From: Lumbricus terrestris
Taxonomy: Eukaryota; Annelida; Clitellata; Crassiclitellata; Lumbricidae
Direction: 5' to 3'
Length of the DNA: 64,000 nt
Assembly: GCA_949752735.1 (NCBI GenBank)
Contig: OX457043.1
Span: 1,714,367 to 1,778,366, forward strand
The position numbers and the translations under genes were made by a program. The notes under the pieces are model-generated. The model saw only the letters and a list, made by a program, of their open reading frames with translations, did no database searches and was not told where the DNA came from. Below, piece after piece: positions 16,131 to 26,984 of this stretch (position 1 is its first letter; the number at the start of each line of letters is the position of its first letter).

Positions 16131-16789
16131 TTATGTTACAAATCTACGCATAAAATAGATCATCTGTCGATAAATTATTCCAATAATTAGTATTATAATT
16201 ATCAATTATCATTTCCGTTGCTGGCCTCGTTGCACACCCTTCAGTGTCCCTAATGAATAATAAACAAAGAACTGATGAATAATAATGAGCTATCGGGTCA
16301 CTTGAGGTCAAAGTACACTCTAGTTAAAAACAACAAACTTGAAGGTGAGAACCAGACTTCTTGAACCAGAAATTCTGGTACATGCACTTTAGGTTAGTTT
16401 AGAAGAATGTACTTTACCATGCAGGCAATGGACATTAGTTTTTAAAGCGTTGCTTCACGTTTTAGTGGTGTTACTGGTGTATGCCATTGAATGACCAACC
16501 CTTTTAGGCCTATAATTATCACTAGGCCTGTAGATGAACCCCGACCTCTGCTAGCAAACCGACAAGAGTCCAGAGTGAGAATTGTCGGGAGTGGTGTTGA
16601 AATGGAATAGGATATAGCTGGCATGGACCTCGCATTACGAGCGATCACACGTTAGTTTAAAATTAATAAATAATGCAACTCTTGAACAATGTACAAACAT
16701 TTTATTTTATTTTTATTTTTCATATATAACTATTTTTCTGTTCACCTTGTAACTGTGTTGCGGCTTGTCAACCTGATTTTTGATTAAAC

Positions 16790-16794
<5 letters not shown>

Positions 16795-16828
<34 letters not shown>
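16795..16828. repeat. (TA)n microsatellite
   Basis: Pure alternating TA dinucleotides, in the region upstream of SLC66A2. Confidence 0.9.
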
Positions 16829-16831
<3 letters not shown>

Positions 16832-16839
16832 GCACTAGG

Positions 16840-18830
16840 CCTAATGTGAGAATTTTGGAAAATCAACTGTGGTTTTGGAATACAATTTAATCCAATTGGA
16901 ATTTCTGTGCGAAAAACAGACTTTACAATAGGACTCTAAGAAAGACTGAGGGGATGAAACCCCAGCCCCACTGGCAATTCTCACGCTGAACGCGCGCGCG
17001 CGCACACGCACACACACAATCTTTGTTAAGCTTATCTGCTTATTCTTTCTTTCACTCACCATTATCTCTTTGCAATCCCCTTCCCCTTCAGGCTTCAACT
17101 TGCCCTGCCAGGTAAGCCTACTGCCTTTAAGGCACAATAGGAAATCTACCAAGTTCTCAACACATCCTATAGCTTTAGGTTGATCTGCTCTGCTTGTCAA
17201 TTGAAGCCCTTGGTGCAATAACCAGGTAAGTCGACTTACCTGAAAATCGTGAAAGTTGGCTTAAAATGCTCCTGACATAGAGGCGCATCTATGGTGTAAA
17301 TTTCAAGCTGGTAGCTGCAAAATTAAGTGAGTAGTTAGGACAATAACCAGACAACTCAACATACTGCTTTAAGAATTATAGCATTCCTGTGCCATAATTT
17401 CGTGCATAAATGAGATAAGTCAACAAACCCGGTTATTGCACAAAAAATTGTAGTCTCTCGGTTGCGATTTTCAAGCAGTAAGTGAACAAACCTGGTTCTT
17501 GCACGCAACCATAAGCCAGTAAAATACGTTATCGGATGCAATAACGAGGTAAGTATACATGGTGTCATAACAATATTCAGCCACTAGATGGATACGTTTT
17601 GGGCCATTTTCCCGAATTAGCAGTATTCTAACGGGGCCTATCCCATTAAATATATACTTACTTTGAGTGATGACACAGATTTCGTAACTTTAATGTCTGC
17701 TTAATGTGTCTGTAATATAATATATTATGTGATGTCACTGATGTGGTAGCGTGTCGCAATTAAACGCCTTTTAAAATGTCATATTTAAGCGTGTCGTTAT
17801 TTTACTCCAAGCAGAAAATAAACAATCAAACGAATAATGTAACACTCGTTGCGGTATGCATATTTTACAAACTGTATTCTTTTTATTAATTTTTTGCTGC
17901 AGTTGGCTAGAATTATGACACTTCGCGTTTGCGATATAATAGGATTTCACTAAGTTTCACGAACTTCGTAACGACGGACACGATGATGTTGATCATGCAT
18001 AAGACAATTAAGTCACTGTGTTTCGTAAGAGTAGGGATGATGCAATATTATTTCTACTTTATTGTTTAAGTGTTTCAATTTCTGAACGTTTCAGGTTGTC
18101 ATTATTGACTTATGTTTTGTTTGGCCTGTTGCCGAAGGTTTTTGAGCTATGTGTGATTTTATGCCACATTCATTTCTTCAGATGTATTTTCTGCGTTTTC
18201 TTTTACTGTTTTTATATTTATCCTCACCTTCTTGATTTTCAATGCCTTGGTTCTTTGTTTGTTTGTTTTTCTTTTCTCAGAATAAACTGATTTTTGATTT
18301 GATTTGATTGATTGATTTGATTTGAATGATGATTTGTTTTTCTCTCTAAAATCAGTGTTTCTTCCGTTGCCCTCTTCTGGCCCAGTTCTCTAATGTTTAT
18401 CATTTCCATGCAATAACAAGGTTTGTTCACTTATCCGATTCTTACATGTAAAAAGTCTCCTGAACTACACGAAAGTTGCTTATAATTTCCGTGCAATAAC
18501 AAGGTTTGTTCACATATGTGATTCTTGCATCCAAACAAGTTCCAGAACTACAGGGAAGTTTCGGTGCAATAACCAGGTTTGTTATTCATTTGCGCATAAA
18601 ATACTAATTAGTAACTGCCGGCCTATAAATATTTTTGTTTCTGATCAAATACGATTAGATGCACTTTAAACTTTTTAAATTTTCTCTTTATCTATTTCCT
18701 GGACGAAACGGCGAGCTTCTGAAGAGCAAAAAACATTAAAACTCTATTTGCCGAAAACTATGGAATTGCACTTACCTGGTTATTGCACCAAAGGCTTCAA
18801 TTCCAATGCCATCTGAATTAATTCCAAACG
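16840..18830. other. Intergenic region with dispersed 'TGCAATAACCAGG' words
   Basis: No gene was recognised. At least eight copies of a short motif, TGCAATAACCAGG with variants (aaCAAGG, aaCGAGG), occur on both strands: about 17215, 17341, 17427 (minus), 17493 (minus), 17538, 18412, 18492, 18563 and 18778 (minus). Several continue with a shared 'tttgttcac' phrase. This looks like an eroded repeat family. A 20-bp perfect palindrome lies at 17223-17242. Confidence 0.45.
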
Positions 18831-19713
18831 CCATCCAACCTAATCGTTTCTATTAGTCACTTTTTCTGGAAACTAATTTGCGCCTGCTGATTGTCTGATA
18901 AAGAATATTCTTACTTAATAATTTTTTAACTGTAGCCTATATTAGGAGTCTATGATTAATAATCACTGATTATGCTCTTGATTTTGCTCGTCGATAACCC
19001 GCGAATCCCATAATTCAACATTCTGTTGCTCTCTGTTAGTTTCTGAATATATCTATATTATAGTTTATGTTGAGTTATATTAAAATTTTATTTTTCCATC
19101 GAAGCAGTAAAATAAATTGACGATAAATTGTGACATGAACGAATTGTGACTTAACAGATAAATTGTGGAGTTTCGGTAAATTTATACGATCCGTGTTTGC
19201 TGAGATTAAAAGAAATCATTCGTTCAGAATTTCCGAGACCTCGGAGAATCCGAGCTTTGCTCGGCGTGTTTATAATGGACCGTGACCCATCCATTATATA
19301 ACTCGAGACCACATCGATTGCGCTCTGCATTTAAAACATTTAACCGAGCTGACCAATTTTTGACTATACTAAGAAACTCCATAGGGGAATTAATTGTAGT
19401 AATATTATTATTCCTCGCATCTTCCACTATTTGACAACGTTTCTTTTCCCCAGGGACTTCTGTGCTGAAAGAGCCTCTGAATAGCCTGTGCTGCGTGAGG
19501 CACTCTGTAAATTTGTAAACACGATTCGAATGCCGGAGAAAAAGTAGGTTTTAAGAAGTGAGAGAGAGATGTAGCTAGTGAAACAGAAAAAGTCCCACGT
19601 GGTAAATCGAAATATAGAAAAAAAATGATGCATAGTGGAAAGCAAGACAGTCACAGTATAAACTTCATGAGCAGATTAAGTTCTTAATCCGGAATTGACT
19701 GGAAACGTTACAT

Positions 19714-19773
<60 letters not shown>

Positions 19774-20006
19774 TTTCTTTAATGAGACACCTGCAAACAC
19801 ATTGCGTTGTACATGTATTGTAAGTTAATATGCAACAATCTTAATTAACATCAATTTTAACTACTAGCAAAACATACATCCTGCAATACATTGTACATTT
19901 AGCATGCAGCAGCTTGCATTTTTGTGAAATGTATGGTTATATATTAGAAAATAAATGAATTCTTCTTGTTAAAATCATTTGACTTGCGGCACTTATCTTC
20001 TTTCAG
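18831..20006. other. Intergenic DNA upstream of the zinc-finger gene, with (AAT)n
   Basis: AT-rich. At 19714-19772 there is a pure (TAA)n microsatellite. The strong acceptor 'cttatcttctttcag' at 19992-20006 suggests that the zinc-finger coding exon is preceded by an intron and a 5' UTR exon that I could not identify. Confidence 0.5.
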
Positions 20007-20046
20007 TGGTCACCAGAGCAGGAACCAGTTAATCCTCAACATCATC

Positions 20047-22488
20047 ATGTTATCTGCCAGCGACAAACTATACACTTGCAGCGAGTGTATGAAGGGTTTC
20101 CGCAGCGAGCAGAACTTACGAGAGCACTTGAGAACGCACACTGGCGAGCGACCGTACAAATGTAGGATCTGTGACAAGACGTTCAAGACATCGGGAACAC
20201 GTTGCCGTCACGAACGAAGTCACCAAGGAAGTCAGGAATTTCTACGAAAACCAGCAACGCCTGTCGTCGTGAAGAATACGTACGCTTGTACCAGGTGCTC
20301 GAAGGAATTTTCCAGCGGGGTTGCTCGCAGCAAACACATGAAGGAAAGTCACAAACTGTCCGGCCAGTATTTCTGTCTCCAGTGCAACATTGAACTGTCG
20401 TCGGTTGAAGACCTTGTGAGACATCACAGCAGGGAACATTCAAGTGAGCTTAACCTTCAACAAACGAGCCAGGATTCTTTGTTTGTGAACGAGCATCAAG
20501 ATCATGCTTATCACCGTGCTCCTCTCAATGACATGAACGTGAACAGCTCTGACAGTTTGACTGAAAAAGAATCGCATGTAAACACGTCTATAAATAACTT
20601 AAAAAATTCCTCAGAATGTCTCGAACAGAGTTTGGTAGAACTCGGTTACATGCAGTTTGCAGGGATGCAGATAAATCCAGACACCGTTGATCATGTTTGT
20701 AAATACTGCGAGAAAGTGTTTTCCACGTTGCCTGTTTTCTTGAAACACCTACTGAAGCATTCAGAAGCAAAGAACGATCTTAGCAGGACAAACATCAAGT
20801 CCGAACCATCGATTGTTAAAAGCGATTCTTTTGCCGATGACTCTGATGTTGCATTGGAGTATGTAGTTGCAGATAGTGTTGGTCAGAGTGTGATGATGTC
20901 TTGTAGAAGTTCTCCCGTCTTAGTAAAGAACGAATGCGAATCAGGGACTCTTTATTTCGCGGAATTAGATACAAAGAGCGATGATCTGCAGCATCTTGTC
21001 GATGAAATCACGCTCCAGGAAATCGACTTCAAGATTCAGGACTATGAACGGAATCTGTCGGATGAAATTGCAAATTTATCTTCAGGAACAATATCGAGAA
21101 AACGAACAAGACATGACAAACGAATGAAACAGCATTGCAAGAAATCTTTTAAAAAAGTCAATTCTGATGACTCTGTCCATGAAGAATCAGGAACTAGTGA
21201 TATCAGCAGCATTTTAGACTTGCGTGAAGATGGAAGTAAACTTGGCAATGCATGTTGCCAAGAAAATGGTAAAAATGAGAGAGAAAGGACCTTAGAAGAT
21301 GATAGCATTTCCCTTTTAGAGAGATCAAATTACATTCTGGATTGCAACAAAAACCACATATTTTGCAAGCAGTGTGGTGGAAAGTTAAAAGCTTCCAGCA
21401 AAGACAGCTACACCTGTGCTACGTGTGCCGAGTCATTTCCAACTTCTCAACCGACCAAAGACGGTGATTCAGTGACGATCATTTCCTTACCAGATGTTGA
21501 TATTTCAAGACGAAAATCAAGCCGGAGGGCAAGTTCAGCAAAATCATCATATAGCTGTAAACACTGTAATAGGAAATTTAAAACAAAGAAATTATTCAGT
21601 CTTCACAAAAGGACTCATGCAATTTCAAAGAGAGTTAAAAGCGAAGGTTGTGATGGAGCAACTCCAAAACCCTCTGATGTATCGGAACATAAGTCGAACG
21701 TCGCAGATAAAGAGCCCTTCAGTTGTACAGTTTGCGGCCGGCGCTTCGCAGTCAAATACCGTCTCCACCGCCACATGATCATCCACACCGGCGAGAAGCC
21801 GTTCGTCTGCAACGAATGCGGAAAGGCATTCACGACCAACGCCTACCTGAAATCGCACATGGCGCGACACACCAGCGACCTCACGTACCTTTGCAGCACG
21901 TGCGGCAAGCGATTTGCGGACAGGATCGCGTGGCGATACCACAAGCGAGTTCACGACCTTGCACAGCGGACGAACAACCACGCGTTCAAGGAGCACATCT
22001 GCTGGGTGTGCGGATTCCAATTCAACCGAGCATCTAATCTCGCTCGACACGAGTTGAGACATCGTAGCAGCGACGAACACTTGCACGTATGCGACGAATG
22101 CGGTCGTAAGTTCCGAACGAAAGAGGGTTATCGGTACCACCTTGGGCAGCACGCCGTGGAGAAACCCTACCTCTGCATGGACTGTCCGAAGGTGTTTGCC
22201 GACGCTTTCTGCTTGAAGACGCACTTGAAGGCCCACGCCCAGCAGGGGTCGTTTGAGTGTGGGGTGTGCGGGAAGAAGTACCGAACAATGTTCATACTGA
22301 AGATGCATTCCAAGCATCACACTGACAAGCGCTATTCGTGCAATGTGTGCGGAGAGACGTTTGGGTTTGCGAGGCAGTTTCGATCGCACTTGATAAAGCA
22401 CCGGCCGCCTTTCCAGTGCGACGTGTGCGGTGTCACCACGACACGTGCGGCCGATCTGCGCAAGCACAAGAGACGATTCCAACACTGA
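20047..22488 (+). CDS. C2H2 zinc-finger protein, about 15 fingers, 813 aa
   Basis: One uninterrupted frame runs from 19966 to the stop at 22486-22488. I prefer the ATG at 20047 (MLSASDKLYTCSECM) because a splice acceptor at 20004-20006 lies inside the longer frame. Fingers 1-4 are in the first ~140 residues (CSECMKGF...H.RTH, CRICDKTF, CTRCSKEF, CLQCNIEL), and one isolated finger (CKYCEKVF) follows. Then comes a long acidic Ser-rich linker with a lysine/arginine patch (KRTRHDKRMKQHCKKSFKK). A CxxC...CxxC pair (CKQCGGK, CATCAES) looks like a degenerate zinc ribbon. The C-terminal ~270 residues hold ten near-tandem fingers, from CKHCNRKF to CNVCGETF, and an atypical last one (CDVCGV...HKRRFQH). 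Only two TGEKP/TGERP linkers are seen. The role is presumably nuclear DNA binding and transcriptional regulation; no KRAB, BTB, SCAN or ZAD domain is visible and the target is unknown. The C-terminal half is clearly GC-richer than the middle. Confidence 0.88.
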   Translation: MLSASDKLYTCSECMKGFRSEQNLREHLRTHTGERPYKCRICDKTFKTSGTRCRHERSHQGSQEFLRKPATPVVVKNTYACTRCSKEFSSGVARSKHMKESHKLSGQYFCLQCNIELSSVEDLVRHHSREHSSELNLQQTSQDSLFVNEHQDHAYHRAPLNDMNVNSSDSLTEKESHVNTSINNLKNSSECLEQSLVELGYMQFAGMQINPDTVDHVCKYCEKVFSTLPVFLKHLLKHSEAKNDLSRTNIKSEPSIVKSDSFADDSDVALEYVVADSVGQSVMMSCRSSPVLVKNECESGTLYFAELDTKSDDLQHLVDEITLQEIDFKIQDYERNLSDEIANLSSGTISRKRTRHDKRMKQHCKKSFKKVNSDDSVHEESGTSDISSILDLREDGSKLGNACCQENGKNERERTLEDDSISLLERSNYILDCNKNHIFCKQCGGKLKASSKDSYTCATCAESFPTSQPTKDGDSVTIISLPDVDISRRKSSRRASSAKSSYSCKHCNRKFKTKKLFSLHKRTHAISKRVKSEGCDGATPKPSDVSEHKSNVADKEPFSCTVCGRRFAVKYRLHRHMIIHTGEKPFVCNECGKAFTTNAYLKSHMARHTSDLTYLCSTCGKRFADRIAWRYHKRVHDLAQRTNNHAFKEHICWVCGFQFNRASNLARHELRHRSSDEHLHVCDECGRKFRTKEGYRYHLGQHAVEKPYLCMDCPKVFADAFCLKTHLKAHAQQGSFECGVCGKKYRTMFILKMHSKHHTDKRYSCNVCGETFGFARQFRSHLIKHRPPFQCDVCGVTTTRAADLRKHKRRFQH

Positions 22489-23130
22489 AGCACTTGTCTA
22501 GCATTTGTTTTACTATACAATATACATGTGTAATTGTGTATAAGCTTGAAGTCTTGCACTGGCTACTCATCACTTCACGCATCCAACACAAGATCATCTC
22601 TTTCTGGTCTTCAAAGCACAACCCGAAATGCATAGATCAAATTATATTCAAAGCATCTTCATAAATTGCTCAATGCGTTCTGCAGATCGTCTTGATCTTT
22701 TTGTTCTCCAGACTATAGGACTGCTCTTGCCCAATAGCGAGCGTTTGCTGTAGTTGGTCCTTCCATTTGGATTGACCTTCCTTTCTCATTGCGGACTAAA
22801 CCAATGGCTCATTTTTTCATCATCTGTCTCATTCTATACACGAATTTCTTTTCCATAGAGTTTCCATGCTGAATGTGCCTCTGAATTGTCATTCAGTCGA
22901 GGCGCTATATAAATGTTTAAATACGATGCAATACAATGCATCTATATTGACATTTTTGTTTCAAGAGTGTTTTGTCCATTGGAGTTTGTGCTGCAAGCGT
23001 TGACGCTGGTCTCCATGCCCAACTTTATGATGAAATATCTACAGCTGTAGATAGAAAGAAACTCGTGCCAGTGCTTGAGTGATGAACCTGTGAATGCTCG
23101 AAGAGAATGATTATTTTCTAGATGTCTGTT
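22489..23130 (+). mobile_element. Zinc-finger 3' flank with LINE 3' end
   Basis: The first ~200 bases are probable 3' UTR. From about 22710 to 22945 there is a LINE 3' remnant: 'tttccatttggattgacctt' (the FWN/WIDLP region of the RT end), 'ctgaatgtgcctctgaattg', 'gaggcgctatataaatg', then a decayed 'gatgcaatacaatgc' tail. Confidence 0.5.
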
Positions 23131-23625
23131 TTAGAAGAGTTCTTGTAAAGAATGTTCTTGTAAAGAATGTTCTTGCAAAGAATGTTCTTGTAAAGAATGT
23201 TCTTGTAAAGAACGTTCTTGTAAAGAATGTTCTTGTAAAGAATGTTCTTGTAAAGAATGTTCTTGTAAAGAATGTTCTTGTAAAGAATGTTCTTGCAAAG
23301 AATGTTCTTGTAAAGAATGTTCTTGCAAAGAATGTTCTTGTAAAGAATGTTCTTGCAAAGAATGTTCTTGTAAAGAATGTTCTTGCAAAGAATGTTCTTG
23401 TAAAGAATGTTCTTGCAAAGAATGTTCTTGTAAAGAATGTTCTTGTAAAGAATGTTCTTGTAAAGAATGTTCTTGTAAAGAATGTTCTTGCAAAGAATGT
23501 TCTTGTAAAGAATGTTCTTGCAAAGAATGTTCTTGTAAAGAATGTTCTTGCAAAGAATGTTCTTGTAAAGAATGTTCTTGCAAAGAATGTTCTTGTAAAG
23601 AATGTTCTTGTAAAGAATGTTCTTG
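23131..23625. repeat. 15-bp minisatellite of HSE-like palindromes, 33 units
   Basis: The array is exactly 33 units of TAAAGAATGTTCTTG (a CAAAG variant alternates in many units), 495 bp with no indels. Each unit contains AGAATGTTCT, which fits the head-to-head heat-shock element pattern nGAAnnTTCn, followed by a 5-bp spacer. Because 15 is divisible by 3, the array is open in several frames, producing artificial repeat proteins; I do not consider it a gene. Confidence 0.92.
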
Positions 23626-24400
23626 TACTGATGATGGAGATGAGCCTTTTATTGTGACAACATAATATTATATTATCTTTGTTCTAAAAACACTGTTATT
23701 ACGTCACTAATTTTATTGGACATGAAGAATCGATTGTTGATGCAACGTTATTATCAACTTGTTTTGTTCTGACGAAATCGTATTGTGATGGCTTCTCCTT
23801 GTTTTCCAATTTTGCAACTTTGTTGCGTCACAAACTTCGCTGCTGCTTGGATAATATAATGTCTTTGTTGTGTTATGACGACATCTCGATCTTCATCTCG
23901 TTTGTTACGTCATTAGCTAGGTATGCCTAATATTGCCTATGTATTATAATGTTACGTTGTTAGAATAATGGCAAATAGTCGTACCGTATATAATATTGTT
24001 GTACAAACAATATGTTTGTTGTTACGTCATTAGCTTTGTTCATAAACATGATGCTGACTTGCTGTAAGGACGATAGCTTTGTTACATGGACTTTTGTTAA
24101 TTTTTAGGACATAAAAATTATGTTGAACATGCCTTAATCTGCGTCTGGGCCGCTGTAACAAAATATGTGCACGGTAGACCGATAGGTTCTCACAATGGGG
24201 GAGGGGCCATTGGAAGATAATCACAGCACCCAGATCGGCACTTGCCTTTATGCGGCCGTGTATTGCATTTCATGGACGGTTAAAATGGACGAAACAGTTA
24301 AAAATGTTCATCAGATCAGAAAGATTCACCAATTTACTACCAGGATATTTGGATATTTGCGGGAAAAGACTGTTGTTGGTGGTGGTGGACGACAACGATT
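23626..24400. other. Intergenic DNA, no gene recognised
   Basis: AT-rich. The phrase 'ttacgtcattagct' occurs twice (about 23905 and 24020), with related 'ttacgtca' words nearby, hinting at an eroded local duplication. Nothing else is seen. Confidence 0.45.
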
Positions 24401-24960
24401 CATTCATTCATTCATTCATTCATTCATAGCATTTATATAGCGCCCCTTCAAGAAACTACTCAGAGGCGCTCCCAGCCCAACCACGAGCAAAGAAAAAAGA
24501 CTTGAGAGACTTGTAGAACCCAGCCGGATGGGCCACAAGTAAAGAGCGAAGCGCAACCGGAAGGTCATTCCAGACAGTAGGCCCCACGACCGAGAAAGCA
24601 CGGCACTGCTTAATAACTAAGCGAGCCCGCGGGACCAGAAGTTCACCCCTAGCCGAAGAGTGAAGTACACGACGCGCTGCAACGTCAGAGACTGGACAGC
24701 AAAGATCACGCAAGTATGACGGAACACAACCAATGACACAGCGTGAGACTACAGCAGCAATGCGGTATGAGATCCGCTGGGACACTGGCAGCCAGTGCAG
24801 CACATCACGCATATATGCAGAGACAGGAGCAAATTTAGGAAGCCGCCCAACAAGGCGAGCAGCGGAGCGAAATACACGATCAAGTCGCCCCAGGACCACA
24901 ATGGGAAGACGATGATGATGATGATGACGACAACGATAATGATGATGCAATCGCTATGCA
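24400..24960 (-). mobile_element. CR1/L2-like LINE 3' end with reverse transcriptase C-terminus and (ATTC)n tail
   Basis: The reverse frame 24950-24456 encodes the last ~160 residues of a LINE reverse transcriptase: VLHWLPVSQRISYRI, then PSYLRDLC, AFSVVGPTVWNDLP and FYKSLKSFFF, ending at a stop. After it come the 3' terminus 'gagtagtttcttgaagggg', 'cgctatataaatg' and a microsatellite tail (ATTC on the plus strand, 24400-24427). This is the best-preserved LINE copy in the window and the reference for the other fragments. Tail microsatellites and 5' truncation are typical of CR1/L2 elements. Confidence 0.8.
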
Positions 24961-25640
24961 GTAGAGCCCTATGTAGCTAACAGAAACTTGCCAGGAACCT
25001 TTTGAACTTGTTTTAGCCCTCGTATCAAGAGAAACACACTGAACTGCTTAGTGTTGACTGTGAAGCGTTTGATTCGCTATAGAATGACTACGTTATGCTG
25101 AAGAGACGAGCATAGGCCTACATAGACTGCAGCTAAGTTCCATATCGAGGACCACAATCATGACGTCATGATGACAGGCGTCCTTAACATAAGCGAAGAG
25201 TATCACCAACTTTTATCTACTGCCCGGTGAGCTTCATCTCCTAAAGCGCTCGTCCCATGCACGTAGGCCTAACGAATTGATTGGGGCATAACCATAGTAT
25301 CGGGGACCAACGTGTGGACACCAGAGGTGGGGCAGCAGAGTTCCTGTAGGTACATGGGTGCAAGACCCTCCGTGCAGCGCCAGATCAGTGCAGAAACCCT
25401 ACAATTGATTACTTTAGTGTTAATGAATTATAGGCCTACGTAACGTCACAGTGACATAATTAAATTTCGAAGACGTCACTGTAAATTAAGTATAACGGAG
25501 TTGTTGATCGAACGAACATCAGCGTTTCTAGCAATATTTATTACGAAAGTTGATTGTGAGTTTGTGGCATTGTGCGACCTTTCTCCTTCTGCAGATCATA
25601 GAGTGACCTGCAGCTGCCCCCTTGCGACGACGACGACATT
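24961..25640. other. Intergenic DNA with small LINE pieces
   Basis: The stretch 25315-25400 ('gtacatgggtgcaagaccctccgtgcag') matches 40680-40735 inside a LINE remnant. Otherwise no gene is seen. Confidence 0.4.
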
Positions 25641-25646
25641 TCAAGA

Positions 25647-25745
25647 ATGTCGAAGAAACGAACATCAACAGAATCCAGTGATGATGATGATGACGAGCAG
25701 ACGACTAAAGACTCAGACGGAGAATTCATGCAAGGCAGGTTCTAA
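25647..25745 (+). CDS. Possible short acidic 5' exon of the orphan gene at 25950
   Basis: From the ATG at 25647 the frame reads MSKKRTSTESSDDDDDEQTT and continues about ten residues to FMQG before a stop. 'ggcag|gttcta' near 25741 could be a weak donor in phase 2. An acceptor 'cagcacacag' at 26021-26023 enters the downstream frame in the matching phase, giving a spliced N-terminus. This is a model from phase matching only; the donor is weak and no homologue is recalled. Confidence 0.3.
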   Translation: MSKKRTSTESSDDDDDEQTTKDSDGEFMQGRF

Positions 25746-25799
25746 AACTTCTTTCATTATTAGTGAATCAATCAGTTCTTACGAGTAACATGCATACCT

Positions 25800-25904
25800 A
25801 ATAGTACCTATATACATGCATACATACGTACATGCATACATACATACATACGTACATGCATACATACATACAAACATACATACATACATACATACATACA
25901 TACA

Positions 25905-25935
<31 letters not shown>
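25800..25935. repeat. (CATA)n / (CATACATG)n microsatellite
   Basis: Long run of catacatacata words with occasional 'cgtacatg' interruptions, in the putative intron between 25745 and the orphan coding frame. Confidence 0.9.
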
Positions 25936-25936
<1 letters not shown>

Positions 25937-25949
25937 CTCCTATAGGCCT

Positions 25950-26984
25950 TTGCCTACCAAAATTATTATATGTTTAAGTGCTCAAACTATGCATCAGACT
26001 AAACAGGATTTATCAGCACACAGCCATAACTTCTGTAATTTGTTGGTCAAGTTTTGTCCAATAAATAAAAAGAGCAATATAGGCCTACTGTTTTCAGACG
26101 AGGAGACGCTTCTTCGTTGGGAGGGTGTTTTGCATCAGCCTCCGATCCAGTCATACATCACGAGTCTGACTACAATGAAAGATGAAATATTTATGCTCTT
26201 CATGCCGCGTGGTGGAAGCTACATGCTCAATGTGTACGACCGCAACAATATGTCAGTGCCAAAACATATCATCCCGATTCCAGAATTTCATCTGGGAGAC
26301 ATGGCAGCGTGCAGCCTGTCAAACTGCGTGTATCTGCTGAACGAGGATAGTCGTGGTCTTTCAATTATACGCGTTTGGAAAGAAGACCACCAGTTTAAGG
26401 TTTCTCTGTGGCTTAAACATCTGAGGCTGCCAATACCAATGGGTGTTACGGGCTCTACAGGTTTATCTGTATCTGCCCAGGGCAACCTGATAATCATTTC
26501 AAGGCAGGAAAGTCCGACACCTACTGTAGTAGGCATATACGATGCGAATGGTGTCGTGCAGCATAAGATAAGGTTGTCCCCGGCTACTTATGGGTTCAAA
26601 TGCGTTGGCTGTGTAATTCAGAAAGCAGATGGAAACCTTCTGTTGACTTCCAGTGACAACATTTTATCCGAACTGAAGTTGCTGGAGATCGATACGAGTG
26701 GAAGAATTCTACGCCAATATCAGTCATCAGATGTTGGAGCTGGTGTTGAGTGTTTTGAAGATATTTACGGCAGAATTCTGGTTAATTACTCGGGTTACAG
26801 AATCGAACTTTTCGATTCTGAATTTAATCTCCTGGATATTGCAGCTCCACAGCTGGACGATGGGCAGGTATTGGACCTTCGTCAACTGCATTACAATAGC
26901 GACAGACATGAGATGGTTGGCTTTCGATATGATTGGAATGCTGAGACTTGTTCTCTAGTTACCCTTAGTTTCACAGAAGAATGA
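25950..26984 (+). CDS. Orphan protein, probably beta-propeller-like
   Basis: This is a single open frame of up to 344 aa ending at 26982-26984. Possible starts are 25950, 25989 (MHQTKQDLSAHS) or a spliced start (see 25647). The body shows repeated hydrophobic/Gly-Asn units of the kind found in NHL/TolB-like propeller blades: SVSAQGNLIIIS, then KADGNLLLTSSD followed by LKLLEIDTSGRILRQY, EDIYGRILVNYSG followed by IELFDSEFNLLD, and LHYNSDRHEMVGF. Each unit places a turn Asp/Gly-Asn before a strand such as 'lll', about 45-50 residues apart, so four to five blades are visible and six would fit the length. There is no signal peptide or membrane helix. Free-standing proteins of this type occur in invertebrates next to or without TRIM/B-box domains; none is visible here. 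Function is unknown. Confidence 0.6.
   Translation: MPTKIIICLSAQTMHQTKQDLSAHSHNFCNLLVKFCPINKKSNIGLLFSDEETLLRWEGVLHQPPIQSYITSLTTMKDEIFMLFMPRGGSYMLNVYDRNNMSVPKHIIPIPEFHLGDMAACSLSNCVYLLNEDSRGLSIIRVWKEDHQFKVSLWLKHLRLPIPMGVTGSTGLSVSAQGNLIIISRQESPTPTVVGIYDANGVVQHKIRLSPATYGFKCVGCVIQKADGNLLLTSSDNILSELKLLEIDTSGRILRQYQSSDVGAGVECFEDIYGRILVNYSGYRIELFDSEFNLLDIAAPQLDDGQVLDLRQLHYNSDRHEMVGFRYDWNAETCSLVTLSFTEE

Noticed and set aside
21625..22485. 286-residue antisense frame opposite the zinc fingers
   Set aside because: Shadow frame created by the codon bias of the C2H2 repeats.
23094..23657. Long frames encoding repeated VLVKN/VLAKN or, in reverse, LQEHS
   Set aside because: They arise from the 15-bp minisatellite being a multiple of three; no non-repeat coding context.
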